Assembly (NCBI GenBank): GCA_025093555.1 | Contig: JAIWNF010000035.1 | Span: 310,001-374,000, forward strand | Length of the DNA stretch: 64,000 nt | Source: Circinella umbellata | Taxonomy: Eukaryota; Mucoromycota; Mucoromycetes; Mucorales; Lichtheimiaceae | Direction: 5' to 3' | Shown here: piece by piece, positions 11,047-24,566 of the stretch | How the letters are laid out: each line of letters opens with the position of its first letter | Numbering within the stretch: the first letter of the stretch is position 1 | The notes under the pieces: generated by a model | What the model was told of the DNA's origin: nothing | The model's database searches: none | The model's input: only the letters and a program-made list of their open reading frames with translations | Translations under genes and position numbers: made by a program

Positions 11047-12616
11047 ATGGTCAACTTGGAAAAATGGGTAACAATAATCCTATGATCCTATTATCCTATT
11101 ATCCTTTTCCGTATGAAACAGAATAATAATAATATTTCTTTTTTACAGGGCCAACGGATAAGTCAATCTAAATGGACTAAAGTATATGTTGTATTAGCAG
11201 TGGCTCAGGCAGTTTTAATTGTTGCTATTCAAGCAGCTATTGCAAGTCAAAATACAGGCCAAGCGAGTTCTTTACATGATGCTCCATCAGCAGAATTTGG
11301 AATAAATCGTAGTACTATGGATAATGCCAATGATTCCTATAATGAATTAGTACTTGCAACAAAAAGATTGAATCGAATCAAATGGGAAAATATTGCATTT
11401 ATTGGGTTTCAAGCTTGGTTTTGTTCTATGGTATTTGATGCTGTAAGTTTTTTTTATTGTTTTTTGTTATTTGTTTGTATATGTTATTAAACTTTTTTTT
11501 TTTGTTGTTGTTTAAAAATAGACTGTATATCAAAATGCACCTGAAGTCATTTCACTCGCTGTTTTAAACGTGATTTGTGCTATTTTAGGTGGTTTAGAAG
11601 TTTTGGATGGAAAAAAATGGCTTTTTAACATTAAAAGTTTGAATCAAAAATATAATCTTGATATCAGTACTCATTTTCTTCAAACGGCTGTTTATTTACA
11701 AATCGTTTTAACTGTTTTACTTGTATTATTTGCTATTGCCTTTTTATATGTATCTTATATGGTTGTTAGAGAATTTGGTTGGGTAAGTTTAATTCTATTA
11801 TATATACTTTTGCATGATAATAATATTAATACTCACTTTTTCCTTTTTTGACAGAAAATTTATAAGAAAATTGGACCTGATGTAGAAATTCAAAGTAAAT
11901 GTGTTTTTTTTTCTATAACAAAAGATTCCCACTTTGAGAGAAAAACTAACCCAATTGAAATATTATGTAGAAATGTATAGAATATTTCAATTCTTTGTAT
12001 TAGCCATCAAGATTGATATATTTATTGAATTCTTAGTATCATTATTTTATTTTATTCAATTTGCTATTGAAACCGATTTCAATTGGGAAACATGGGTTCA
12101 ATTAGTTATTATGATACTCATTTTACCAGCACTTTATTTTGGAAGAATGGCCGTTGCTTCTGAAAGTTATGGAAGAATGATTTTATTTATTGCATTTCAA
12201 TTTGTTATTGTATTTGCTTTTATTTTAATGCTTCGACAAACTTTAGAGCCCAATAATTATTGGTATGTTTGGATTTGTTTTGGTAAGTTCTACTCTTTTT
12301 GTTAATATGAATATGAATAGGAAATAGGAAATATCATTAACTTTTCAATAATTAATTATAGTTGTTCTTGGCATGGCATTTGCTTTGGTAATGATGATTC
12401 CTTCTTTTTTGATTTATTTATTGATAGAAAAAGGAAATCTAATCTAATCATTTGTATAAATAGGGATCCTCTATTCTTGGTGTATGGACAATGCATAACT
12501 TTGGAAAAGGTTTAGCACCTTATGTTCAAAGAGGTGATAAAAAGAAAGAACTTCCTACAAGACATGAATTACGTGATCAAAATTCCGTTTCTTCATGGAG
12601 AATTGATGATGATTAA
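11047..12616 (+). CDS. Fungal polytopic membrane protein, UPF0658 (Golgi) family-like
   Basis: A 368-residue protein with about eight hydrophobic segments. Exons: 11047-11067, 11149-11442, 11522-11782, 11855-11894, 11971-12282, 12362-12387 (26 nt) and 12464-12616. Membrane helices include VYVVLAVAQAVLIVAIQAAI, FLQTAVYLQIVLTVLLVLFA, FQFFVLAIKIDIFIEFLVSL and MILFIAFQFVIVFAFILML. The cytosolic loop GWKIYKKIGPDVEIQKMYR fits, from memory, the UPF0658 Golgi membrane family of ascomycetes; I cannot search to confirm. No transport motif is visible. For intron 4 the acceptor TATGTAG at 11970 was chosen because it follows a CTAAC branch-point-like site and keeps the frame; upstream AGs do not. Function is unknown. 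Confidence 0.75.
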
Positions 12617-12756
12617 AGAAAAGAAATATTCTGTATTGTATTTGTACTAGTAGCTATTAATTTTTGATATACCCTGTTTTTCTTATATAATATCATATAC
12701 ACCCATAATTCCTTTATTTGTAAATTATAAAAAGAAAGAAGAAAAGAAGAATATCT

Positions 12757-14157
12757 TTATTCGTCACGAGATTGATTCTTTTTCAATGATGCTAAAGCTT
12801 GTTCACGTAAATTATCTTCAATTTCCCATTTAGATGGTTTTCGAGATGATAATGATGTATCTTTAATAGGACTAGGTGATCTTTTTGATGAAGAAGAAGG
12901 TTCTTCTTCTTTTTCTTCATGTCGACTCCGCTTTGGACTGGGACTTTGACTTGATCTTCGTGTAGGTGATACACTAGAATCACGTTTGGAACTACGTTTT
13001 TTTTGTCTTGGTGTACTAGGACTTCTTCTTCTTCTTCTACTATTATATTCTGGACTTTTAGATGATTCATGATGATGTCGACGACTATAATGACGTGGTG
13101 GACTACGACTTCTGTGACGATGACGATGACGACGAGGACTTGGTGAACGGTGACGTCGACGATCATCGTCATAATGTCTTGAAGAACGATGATGATATGA
13201 ACGACGTGAAGGTGAAGGTGATCGATATCTTTGTTGTTGTTGTTGTTGTTCTTGTAATGATGGTGATAATCTTCTTTTATCAGGTGATGGTGATCTACGT
13301 ACATCCTAATAATAATATTAGCTTTTACTAACCACAAAGTAATAAGAATAACAACTTACAAATCTAGATCGACGTTCACGTTGACGTGAACTATGTTGAT
13401 TATAATCTTTTTCTTCAGCTTCTTTTCTACGACGAATATTATCCATAACACTTTCTTGTCTTTGTTTGAGACTTTCTTGATGTTCTTTATTACGCATAAT
13501 TTCTTGTTTCTTTTCTTCCAAGAATTTTTGTGGAATACCACTTTTTGATTGTTGAGCACTTGATAATAATTTCCATAATTCTAATATAAATGGTTGTGTA
13601 TTCTTTTCTAAGAAACCTGTCAAATTGATTTGCATCATTTTCGGATCAGGATTCTATTTATTTTTTTTGTGGAGAGAGCTTTTAGTTAATAATAATAATT
13701 TATATATAAACCATATAATATATAATATATACCTTTTCTTCCAATAATCCAAATGTAAAACCAATAACTAATTCATCTTCAAAACCAAGTAGTTCAGTAA
13801 TACGTGTAGTTATCCATGGTTTAATAACATCCAGTTTAACTTTTTTCATATCAATCTATTATTATTAATTATTAATAACTATTCCTCCAAGATCAAAAAA
13901 AAAAAAAGAGATTGACAAATACCTTTTCATCAAATTCAGGTGGGAAATTTAAAGATTTTAAAAGTTTCTTATTTTTATTACTGAATCGACTATCTTGATC
14001 AGCACTTGTACCCTATTATTTTTTTTTTCATTAAAAACCAAGTAGAAAAATAAAAAAAAAAGTTATGTTGGCATAAACACGAAATAGCTTTTTTTTATAT
14101 ATCAAAATCCAATTAAAAAAGGGCGTAATAAAAAAAAAAACTCCAAGTTTAGAGAAG

Positions 14158-14188
<31 letters not shown>

Positions 14189-14258
14189 CATTTCTCTTTA
14201 CACGCCAATTACACTCCCCATCTTTTTTACTTACCCTGAAAAAACCAGCATCACCCAT
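12757..14258 (-). CDS. PWI-domain RS-rich splicing factor (SRRM1/SRm160-like)
   Basis: Likely nuclear splicing co-activator and mRNA-processing factor. Exons (minus): 14258-14235 (24 nt), 14012-13923, 13855-13733, 13653-13360 and 13305-12757; 359 aa. The N-terminus MGDAGFFRGTSADQDSRFSN and then VKLDVIKPWITTRITELLGF with FTFGLLEEKNPDPK form a PWI nucleic-acid-binding domain (about residues 30-110), as in SRRM1. A charged helical linker (KKQEIMRNKEHQESLKQRQE) follows. The second half is an RS domain with many SPSP, RRRRS and HRHRHRSRSP blocks. The protein is much shorter than human SRRM1, as is normal in fungi. It ends convergently about 140 bp from the upstream membrane protein gene. Family assignment is firm. 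Confidence 0.9.
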
Positions 14259-14599
14259 TTTTTCTTATATGAAAAAAAGTTTCGTGGATTAGAAAAAGGA
14301 ATTACGTTTTTTTTTTTTTTTTGTAATAATAACTTTGAAAGCGGAAATTAAAAAGTCCCGAAAATGGGGATTCTTTTGAAGTAATTGCAAAAGCTGTTTT
14401 TATAATCAAGATGCCCTACGTATCAAGCTGTGATATATACATTTACAAATAGTACATTAAAATCATATGTGGCGGTTGTTATTATTAATAATTATACTAT
14501 ATACAAAAAAAAAAGAAGACATTATTCTTATTATCAAAACGTATATACAACAATAAAAATGGGATGATATAATAAGAGTGGGGGAGGTGAGCAACAAAA
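14259..14599. other. Intergenic region
   Basis: About 340 bases between two minus-strand genes; AT-rich with T and A tracts, expected to hold the promoter of the PWI gene. No coding signal. Confidence 0.6.
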
Positions 14600-16651
14600 T
14601 CATGATTCAGTATCCTTATTATTATTTTCTAATAATGCCATCAATTCAACAATATGATTATTTAAACCTTCAATGGTTTGATCTTTTTCTTGTTCATTTT
14701 TTAAAAGTAGTTGATTATTCTTTAATAAAGAATCAGATAATTCTTGTTCTTCATGCCATTCATTTTCCTTGTCTTTACATTTCATTTTCCATCCATCTAA
14801 TTTGCGTTCTACTTTCATTCGTTCTTTTTCAACTTTTGATATCTTGTCACGTGTCTCTCTTTCTATTTGAATCAATTCATCATGTTCTTTTTCGCTAGTT
14901 TTTATATTGATCATTAGATTTTTAACTTGAGCTGTTAAAGATGATATTTGGATTTGAATTTGACTGAGTTGTTCTTCATAATGTTCTCGTTGTGATTCAA
15001 GTTGAGATGTAAGCATATATGTATATTCAACAGACATTGCATCCAATTTTTCCTAATTAAGAATATGATGTCTATAATTAAGTTCCATTTGTTTTGTTTT
15101 GTTTGTTTTTCTTAATATATTACCGGTGATGAATTATTATTTTTATTTAAAGTTTGTTGACTTGTTGAACCTACTGTTGCTGTGGTGATAGTAGTAGTAG
15201 GAGAAGAAGAAGAAGAAGATGTTGTGGTTGGCATAGTAACAACAGAAGAATTTGTTGCACTTGGTAACTCAACAAGGCTACCATCTATCATATTTTGTAT
15301 TAATCGATGAATATATCTATATATATATAAAAGATTAGAATTTTATATATTGGTTCTTGAAAAAAAATTACTAACCTGTCACCTGTATAATCCCATATCT
15401 GTTGTGTTTTAATTTCTAAAGCATAAGAATCGCCTGTTTCCATATAATGATCATAAGCATGAGCATCATGATAACGACCACATCCAATATGACCACATAT
15501 TAAACATATCCAAAGACTTTCTGTTGATCCACAAACAAAGCATTGTGCATTTTCAAGTTGTGATGATGATGTTTTGGATATTGTTTTTCTCTTACTACTA
15601 CTGCTTCCTCCATCAAGTACTGGTTTTATTGAATAATTGCAAGTTGGACAACTATAATAGAGCATTAATATTAAGATTTTTTCTTTACAATACAAGATAA
15701 AAAAAAATTATTACATACTTGCCATCACCCCATTTACTTAAACAATAACATTGAAAAGTATGTTCACATTGTATTGTCATTAAACCACTTACACTTTCAT
15801 CCATTCGTTCCAAACATACAGGACAAGTAGGTAACTCAAGGATATTATTATTATGATTAAACGCATCAAACTCTTTGTAACGAAGATAAACTACATGACA
15901 TAATTCAGGTTCCATGACATTAAATTGTTTTCCATTAAATCGTTTATAAAATTCTTTTGCTGTTGTAATATTATCAAATTTTAATAATGCTGTATATTTG
16001 TTAGGTGTATGATCCCTATAATAGTTGGGTGAGAACGATGAATAATATCCGGATAAGAATAAGAATAGGATTTACAATTTACCGAATAATACGATAGGAT
16101 TTAACTGAAGTTCCTGTAAACTTTATAAAATCCAATGGTTGCATATATGTTGGTATGGCTAATACACATAAAATAATCGGTACGTTTTCTTGTTCCAAAA
16201 TAGATATATCTTCATTTTTTGTTTCACGATAAAGGTGTACTATCCCTGATCCACATTGTGTAATGGATATTTGATTCTTTTCTTCAATGGACTCAATAAT
16301 AATTTCACCAAACCGAAAGTCATTTTGTACTAAACTAGAAGATTTTCGTTGTTGTTCTTGTTGTTTTTTAGATTGTTTTGTAATAAAACTTTTTGTTTTA
16401 AAAGGTGTTGGAGGAGGTGCATTATTTTGTTGTTGCTGTTGTTGCATCACGGTAAATGAAGTATTATTATTCGATTGTTTTCCTTGTTCAGGTAAAGAAC
16501 TTTTCGATCGAACCCATTGTTTTTGATTCTTTAAAGATATATTTTCTTGTTCTTTCCCATTGAAAAGTACATTAGGTAATTTTTGAAATAAATCTATAGG
16601 ACCATATTGATAAGTAGTCAAGTTTAAACGTAACTGATAAAAAAACACCAT
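14600..16651 (-). CDS. BRAP2-type RING / UBP zinc-finger E3 ubiquitin ligase
   Basis: Homologue of BRCA1-associated protein (BRAP/IMP; related fungal RING-UBP proteins). Exons (minus): 16651-16083, 16015-15719, 15651-15376, 15316-15124 and 15052-14600; 595 aa. In order: a BRAP2 RRM-like domain (about residues 120-220, ILCVLAIPTYMQPLDFIKF with NKYTALLKFDNITTAKEFYKRF), a RING finger from C254 (CPVCLERM, CEHTFQCYCLSKW, CPTC), a UBP zinc finger from C326 (CFVCGSTESLWICLICGHIGCGRY, HYMETGDSYAL), and a C-terminal coiled coil (about 420-595). It probably ubiquitinates signalling partners in the cytoplasm. An in-frame upstream ATG at 16717 would add 22 hydrophobic residues; I prefer 16651 because MVFFYQLRLNL resembles the family start. 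Confidence 0.9.
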
Positions 16652-16764
16652 GATTAAATAAAAAAAAGGGGGGGGGATAGAATTAAAAAAGATTCTTTCT
16701 TTTTTTGCAGGAACCATTAAAGTTTTTTTTTTAATTTTTTTAAAAGTGTTTACTTTTTTTTCTT

Positions 16765-19700
16765 TTAAGAATGAATACTCATTAATTCTTCAACTACTTG
16801 ACATAATCTTTCAACTGTATAATCTAATTTTCTACCACCATTGTGTCCTTCAACTACACCACGCATTTGTTGAGGTGTCAAATCCAAAAAACTTTCAATT
16901 AAATCACCATCAATGAAATGAGAACTTTTATCTCTTATATCATTAATAGCTATACTACGCCATCTATTATTATTTAGTTAATAAAAAGAACGGTATATTA
17001 TTCTCAAGCTTAATTATAATATAAATACTTAACTCGTTATGATTCAAATCACCCATACTTGGTATAATCTTGAGAAGATTATTTTGCATTTGCCACAAAA
17101 GTTTAAAATGATCTGCTGAAAGATCAGCAATAACACCAATGGTACCATGGGTTGTACAAAAGATTAAAGAAGGTGCCACTGGTTTATCATCTGAAGGGTT
17201 TGCACCTAAAGAACCTATTCGAAAACGTTGTATCCGTTCACCAAAATGCCATTGACTTACAATTTCCAAATTATTATTATCTTTGTCTTCTCTATTTCGT
17301 TTAAATACAAGTAAATGTCCACTTTCTTCTGCTGCTGCAATATATAGATCGTCTCCTAGTGCTTCAACAGATGTGATTTGTTTAGGTTGTGGATCTTGTG
17401 CTTCGAATTTTAATGTTTGTTTGTGTGAATCGTATTGAATGGCCACCACAGAAGATAACATATCACCAGTGATAATTGTATCATTGTAAGTAGCAATGGA
17501 TTGACTAATCGTTGGAACACGGAATGTACATATAGATGCTAAATGACCTCTTCCACTCACTTCGAGCTCCCATCGATATAAATGAATCTAAAAAAATAAG
17601 AATGTATTAAAAACTTTTTTTTTTTGGCCTTATGATTATAAATTCAAACTTACAGTTCCTGAGACACTGGCAAGTAATTTTCCTTGAAAAGAACGAATAT
17701 TTTCTACCATAGCTGTTGTTCTTGTTTGACTAACTAAATGTAATGTTCTTTCTGGAGTAATTCGATAAACTAAAAGTCGTCCTGTACTTTTTCGTTCATA
17801 TGAATCACTCATGACACCTGTTCCCAGTACATAATATTCAATACCATCATTATCAAATACAATACTTGTTAATGATAATATTTTTTCAAAGTTTTGTACA
17901 TAAACTCGATCGATAACTAATATAGAAACCATTCATTCATTTATTTATTTTTGTTTAATCAACCTTTCGTTTTCATTATTATAATATAAATATATATAAG
18001 AGTTTCTTTCTTACTTTTAAAATTTTGATCATCTCGAACTTCAAACGCACTTGTTGTTGTTTTAGCTGTTAATCGTGTCGCTGGTATTAATGAAGAAGTT
18101 ACTATTCCAAATGTTCTTGATGATTCTTGATACTCAATTCTTCTTGGTGTATCATTCGTGGGTATTTTTGTAATATGTAATTTCTGAATCTCTTCCATTT
18201 GTCCAATAATTAAACCATCTTTTGTTGTCAAGGCAACTGCATCAGGAAATGATAAACTATTAAATGATGTTGCACAACGAACATCCTTTATACACATATA
18301 ATTTTAAAGTTTAGAAGAAGAACACTTTTTCTGTGAAATATATAGAGTTAAAAAAAAGGGGGGGGATGTTTTATTTACCTTAAGATTAACATTAGAATAA
18401 ATAAGTTTCTGATTTCGACTGTGAATAACACTTGGTTTGTCTGAAGCTGCAAAAACATGCATTGTTCCATTGGATGAAAAGGTTCCGAGTGAAATCGGCA
18501 TTTTTCCTAAAAAGGATCTTTTTTCATCCGATAATTGTCCTTCTTTTAATTTATAATTATAAAATTGACCATCCCCTAATAAAAATAATTAAATAATTTT
18601 TGCTTAATAAAATATAACACGTTATTGAAATGAAGGAGCTCTCCTTTTTGATTTAAATACCTAATGCAACAAGAAGATAGGAAATATCTTCAAATTTAGC
18701 CATAAGAATAGAACGTGGCATAACACTGCCTGCTAATGTTTCTTCAGAAATAATTTCAAGTGTTGGTAGTGATAATAATCGTACACCAATTTGTCTCCAG
18801 ACACCTACAGCTACTACAGATGTTTCATAGGGTGAATCCAATGGTGTAATATCAATACAAGATATTTCTTGATCTAATTGAGTTTTTCTAATAATAATAT
18901 ATATATATTTAGTTTATATGACTACGATTTATAGATCTTCTACCTTCTTTTATATATAAATCTTACCCAATTTGTAATAATTGATCATTTTGAATTTGAA
19001 ACGCATAAAGTTGACCATGACCTGTAGATATAACACATTGTGAAGGATTGATACTTGCTACAGTTATTTGTTGTTCTTGTTGTTGTGATGAAGATGTAGG
19101 TGGTATCCATTCATGTAATAAATGATTTTCCATTCCACATATCATTAATCGTACACTATAATCTGTTACTTGAATTACTCTATTTCCAATGGCATTTCCA
19201 ACAGCAAGTGTTTGACGATTCAAAGCAAATCCAGAATAGGTTGAAAGTTCAGTCATTTCATCTCCTCGTAATTGTAATATCTTTGTTTGATTGATAAATG
19301 AAAATACAAGCATATCATCATGTCTATAATTTGATATCATTTATTATTATCATTCTATATCCTTTTGTTTGATTTTGGTTTGTTAAAATAATTTTTACCT
19401 TGAATCAAAGGAAGGACGAAGTGCCCAAATACCTTTAACACCTGCTATTTCAATTGTTGCTAATTCATTTAATCCAACACCATTTCTTATAATTCTTAAT
19501 GAACTATCACGACCAACACCTGAACAAGTAATTAATTGATCTTGACCCTATAATACATATAATATGTTACAATGAATTATTATCATTATTATTATTATTA
19601 TAATTCACTATTTATTACCTGTTTATCTAAATCAGCAATACAAAAATCAGTAATAGGACCAATATTTTGAAATTCTTCAATAACTTCAATAACATTTCTT

Positions 19701-21302
19701 TCTGGTGATCGACGTACTATATCCAAATGTATTAACTGTGAATCACCTGTCATTGAACCAATAAATACAACATCATTATCAAGATAAGCAAGACAAGAAG
19801 GTGTTGAAATCTATATAATAAAATTTATAAGTTCATTCATTCATCCCATTATTTTTTTGTTATTTCATTTTACCTTTCCTAACGATGATAATTTTAATCT
19901 TTCAACCGTATTTAATTCTTTTTCTGATAATGTTAATTGTAATAAATGAAGTGTTCCTTGTGCTTGATCACCTAATAAAATACGTGTTCCTTCTTTATCC
20001 ATGACAGTATAACTAAAATTAACCTTTTTTCGTTAACCTTGCTTTCCCTTTTCTCTAATTCCATTAAATACAATCCTTTTAGTTACCAGTTAATAGAACA
20101 TTTATTAATTCCCAATCCACGAGGTGATTTTCCAAGTTTTAAGAAATGAACAGACGCTTCACCCACTAATAAAACACCACCTAATGGAGCTGGTAATGGA
20201 ATTAAAAAGTTATCATTCCAACTGGATGGAAATTCTTCAATCATTTCATCTTTTGGTATAAATTCACGTGTAGTTGAATCCAACTCAAATGCACGAACAT
20301 GTCTCATTTCATCATCGGGATCGTCATATAATATTGCTAAAGTAGGTATTTCTGTATCGTGTAAAAACGTCATTGAAATTAACTTATTTCCTCCCAATCT
20401 ATATAATAATAAATAAACAGATTATGCATTAGATTCTATCGTATATATTCCTATGAATGAAATGAGGTATATAAAGATATATTTTACCCAAGGTTAATTT
20501 GTTGTTGATGGTGTCGTTGGTTTTTATTTCGTCGTGATTCTTTTGTTGCTTTAATTGAACTTCGTCGACCATGTGTTGTTGTAGTAGTAATAGTATTGCT
20601 CATGTTATTAGTAATATTATTATTACTATTCGAACGTTGTACAAATGCTTCTGAAGTGGATATAGCAATCATGGATTCATTTAATGCAGTAGCGAAATAT
20701 TTACAAGTGGGATCAAGCATTCCAAAAATATCTTGTGAAATTGCATAAGGTGAACCTGTAGGTTTAATCTCTCCACTTGCTTCAGATATAATTTGTTGTG
20801 TTTTCTCGGAATAACTTAATATACAATAAGTTAAACGTGCTGTTAAAACGAATAAAGAAGCTTTATCACGATTCTATTATTATTTTTTATTTTTATCATT
20901 AATAAAAAATAAAATAAAATAAAAAAAAAGAGTTGATCGAATAATTAAAAACGAAGATTCACCTCAGGTTGATATAAATCGAGTGCTTTGATCGTTCCAT
21001 GAATACTAAATTCTAAAGTTGGTTTTAATCCATCAGGTGTTAAGGTATAGATCTCAATCCGAGTGCCTTTTCTAAACGCGAAAAAAAAAAGATTTTAATA
21101 AGTAAATATATATAATATACTATTATAACTAGTTATCTTATGATACACACACTTGTGTGTATATGTATAATAATAATAAATAGTAAAAAAAAAATTACCC
21201 TAATATAAGGTTTACTTCATCATTTGCAGTAAATGAACCTTTTATTGAATATTGTGTTGCAGTAGGTTTTTGTGCTGTTACCACATATTTATAAAAAGTC
21301 AT
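16765..21302 (-). CDS. DDB1: DNA damage-binding protein 1 (DDB1), CUL4 adaptor
   Basis: Triple beta-propeller adaptor linking CUL4 to substrate receptors; acts in nucleotide-excision repair and protein turnover. Fourteen exons (minus): 21302-21199, 21071-20963, 20873-20488, 20398-20087, 20012-19874, 19810-19619, 19547-19399, 19323-18967, 18887-18661, 18575-18379, 18285-18015, 17916-17654, 17587-17034 and 16963-16765. They sum to 1153 codons, so 1152 aa, against 1140 in human DDB1. Recognisable blocks are [13 protein letters not shown] at the start, [20 protein letters not shown] (propeller A/B), [20 protein letters not shown], and the C-terminal [14 protein letters not shown] and [20 protein letters not shown]. 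Asn-, Thr- and Gln-rich insertions near 20510-20640 enlarge a loop of propeller A. The stop lies about 113 bp from the start of the BRAP-type gene. Very strong assignment. Confidence 0.95.
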
Positions 21303-22183
21303 GACACGAGTATGCAGTTTATTAAAGGCGCGTAAAAAAAAAAAAAAAAGATAAAAAAGGTTCCTTTGAAAAGTTCGTGTTTTAGGTGAGTTTGTTTGTT
21401 TCCTATTATCCCAAATTATGGCTGAATATTATTCCACCAATGATATAGCGTACTTTTTCAAAATAGATATACTTTTTTGTGCATACATACTTCTCAGCAA
21501 TTTCACTATGTGATTTAAATCAACATTTTTTTTTCTGCTTAATAGGACATGCGTTTTTTCTTTCTTACCAAGGTATTTTTAAATCAAAAACTAGAAAGAG
21601 AATGCTTAAAGTTTTGTCACTTGGATAGTAGTAAATAGGATATATTTGCATAACGTTGTACATTGATGATGTACGATATTATAAAAATTATTTCCATTTA
21701 CTATTGTCTGTAATAAGCTTTTATACTATATTACCAATAATAGCTGAAGCAGTGAAAGAGTTATTACAACCTTGAAGATTGAAGACGAAAAGTAGTAATT
21801 AACCAGTAATACCCAACCATTATCTCCAAGTCTATACAATAAAGAATCTTATTAATTTTACATATCACCCTAAATATTTATATTCTATTCAGCTTGAATG
21901 AGTCTGTTGAAATAATACAGTACATGGCTTAAATAGAGCTATATTATATAATAATAAACTTATATATTAATTTACAACCTTTAACGCTCGAGGGCGATTC
22001 ATTTTATGTATAATTACAGCCCTATCATACAAATCCCATACTTCAAAGGAAAGTAGGTTTATATCATTATAATATAACTAAACAATGGTTAATTTTAAAC
22101 AATAGACATTATCCAAAATTGTTTGACTAAAAAAGTCCTGTCTCATTATGCGATCATGTGACGAATTTTGAATAATCGCGGTC

Positions 22184-22230
<47 letters not shown>

Positions 22231-24566
22231 CTTCTCTCTCTTTATGCTGCACTCACGTCAACAAAATGAAAAGCAAATAACTCACCCATCTTTCCCATAA
22301 AGCGATTAACGACCATGAACCAAAATGCTTTGGCGTCTACTTGGTACAATGTAAACATGCTTCTTCTCCCCAAGACAAGATGACTGATATTCTTATTCGT
22401 TTACCATGATAAATGTTTACCATTGTTGCTTTCCTTTCTCCTACGAAAAATTATTGAACATTGTGTTGCAGCTAATCAATTATAGCGTTTGTATTTCTTG
22501 ACCAGTTCTATTTTTTGAAATAAAGTTTCTCACAAATCTGAAAATAATCTTGAATTTCCGTGTGTTTCAAGACAACTCTCACCATATCCAAGGATACGAA
22601 AATATACGTGGACAATGCTGCAAGTTACTTTTTAAAAGCACTTGGAAAGAGCAATACGGTTACCATCCTGAAATTATACAGCTTAAAAATTAACGTGTCA
22701 TGAAAGTATATATGGTTTTTTTGTTCTTATACTCTTAAAGAATACTTACACACATGTGCCCGTAAAAAAATTAAATAAAAAAATAAATCGTTTATATACT
22801 AATGTGTGTTTGCTTTTAATTTTAATACAAAACAAAGTTAAACTCTGCTTTCTGGTCAACGAGACCTAAAAGAAGCTCTAGTTTATTATAATAAAAAACA
22901 TTATTTTTACGACATAAAACGAAATTCTCATCGATTGCTTAGGTATATCAGAATATGTGTGTATGGGACAGAGGTACTCTTCCCTTTTTTCTATGACGAT
23001 GAATAATGACAATATTAAAATAAATGATTTTTATCCTATCTATTTTGCCGTTAATGAAATGATTTATCAAGGCAGCTATCAAAGATTATCAACAAAAAAG
23101 ATGAACTTCTTTATTATTAAAAGTCATTGAAGCATACCACTGAATATTAAAATGTCAGCGAACCATATTTGATGATTCCTCTATTTGAATATGTATAAAA
23201 ATAAATGGCTCTTTTTATATATTATTGTAGGTTAGATACAACAAACATATTCTCAAGTCTTTCCTGCTATTGTATAAGCTCGAATATAATGCTACGTAAT
23301 AGGGATAATGATAAAATGCTACTTGTCAAGAAAATATTAAAACAGCAGTTATTTTAGTATTCTTATCATTCAAAAAGGGGTCCATATCAAAAGATAAGCA
23401 AGAATAAGAGAAAGCCACATTACCATCTACCGTACATCCATTATTACAATATCACAATCACTATAAATACAGTATACCAATGATATAGACACTTTTTTTT
23501 GCTTTATATTGAAATTAACCAAAAGGATCGAATAAAGTTTTCAAATGACAGCCCTTCCAATTTGACAAATCGGCCTCATCCAGTTGATAATAGTAACTAT
23601 ACTCAAAATTCATGTCATAGATTAGATCACTCCCCTAATGAATTATTTATTTCATTTTTCTCCTGCTAAAATTAACATTCCTACGTTTCTACCTTATACT
23701 TAGCTTTTACTTTTCTCTCCCCCCCACTAGTTTAACTTTTCCCCTTAATGAGGGGTTTTTCAGTTGATACCTCTTCGCTCTTTTATATATAACTGTCAAT
23801 CCATTCTGTACCGCAAGGAAGCGACCACATGCCCATTGGCGAAGGTCATCTTAGTCTTCCATTTAATAAATATTATAAAAAATTTTAACCTAAAATTAAC
23901 ATTGACCAATTATTATGCTGTTACTAGCCAACATAGTGGTCATGGCAACTCCCTTTATAATACAATATATTCATTACTGAAAAAACATAGTAAAATTAAC
24001 TTGTATTGATTATATAACATATTATGATTAATAAAACAAAAACGTTTTATATAATCAACACTCTTGGACCACAAACAATAATTAATGCTACGATTGTCGG
24101 TTAATAATATGTGTATGGGTGATAGCTTCATACGTACAAAGTAAGAATCCATTATACTTTTCGATCTTTGAATAAATTACACTATATTCAAATCATCGGA
24201 TTTTAGGTCTTTTAAGAAAAAAAATCGCTTATAAGGGATTAACTTTTTATTCAAAACAAATCGTAATTAGAATCATAATATTATCTTTATTATTATCTAT
24301 ATTTTTTATAAGACTTGATATAAGTAATTATAATATATAAATATATATATTGTGTGCACATTTACTGACAAAGAATAAAGAAGTATGATAGGGTGCAAAT
24401 TTTATGATTCGCACAATTTTTTTTTTTTTTTGTCACAGTCCCTTATCCCTCTGCATTTCTGTGTCACGTCAAGAAAAAAAAAAGTATTTTTTTTTTTACT
24501 TATTTCCTTGTTCCACGTAGTTACACCTCAACTCTTGCAACTTTTATTACTTTTATACGATTCTCC
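21303..24566. other. Large intergenic region, nothing coding seen
   Basis: More than 3 kb of AT-rich DNA without a credible reading frame. It contains a (CA)n tract (22187-22228) and a T-rich leader before the Apq12-like gene. It should include the DDB1 promoter (near 21303-21500). I see no tRNA. Confidence 0.6.
22187..22228. repeat. (AC)n microsatellite
   Basis: About 21 uninterrupted AC units. Confidence 0.95.

Noticed and set aside
11895..11970. Earlier acceptor AGs (near 11924 and 11940) for the UPF0658-like gene
   Set aside because: The first loses the frame. The one near 11940 keeps it but lies upstream of the CTAAC site at 11946-11950, so the acceptor at 11970 was preferred.
12792..13337. 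Open frame of His/Val/Ile-rich sequence on the minus strand
   Set aside because: Out-of-frame reading of the RS-domain exon of the PWI gene; the true frame gives SR/SP repeats.
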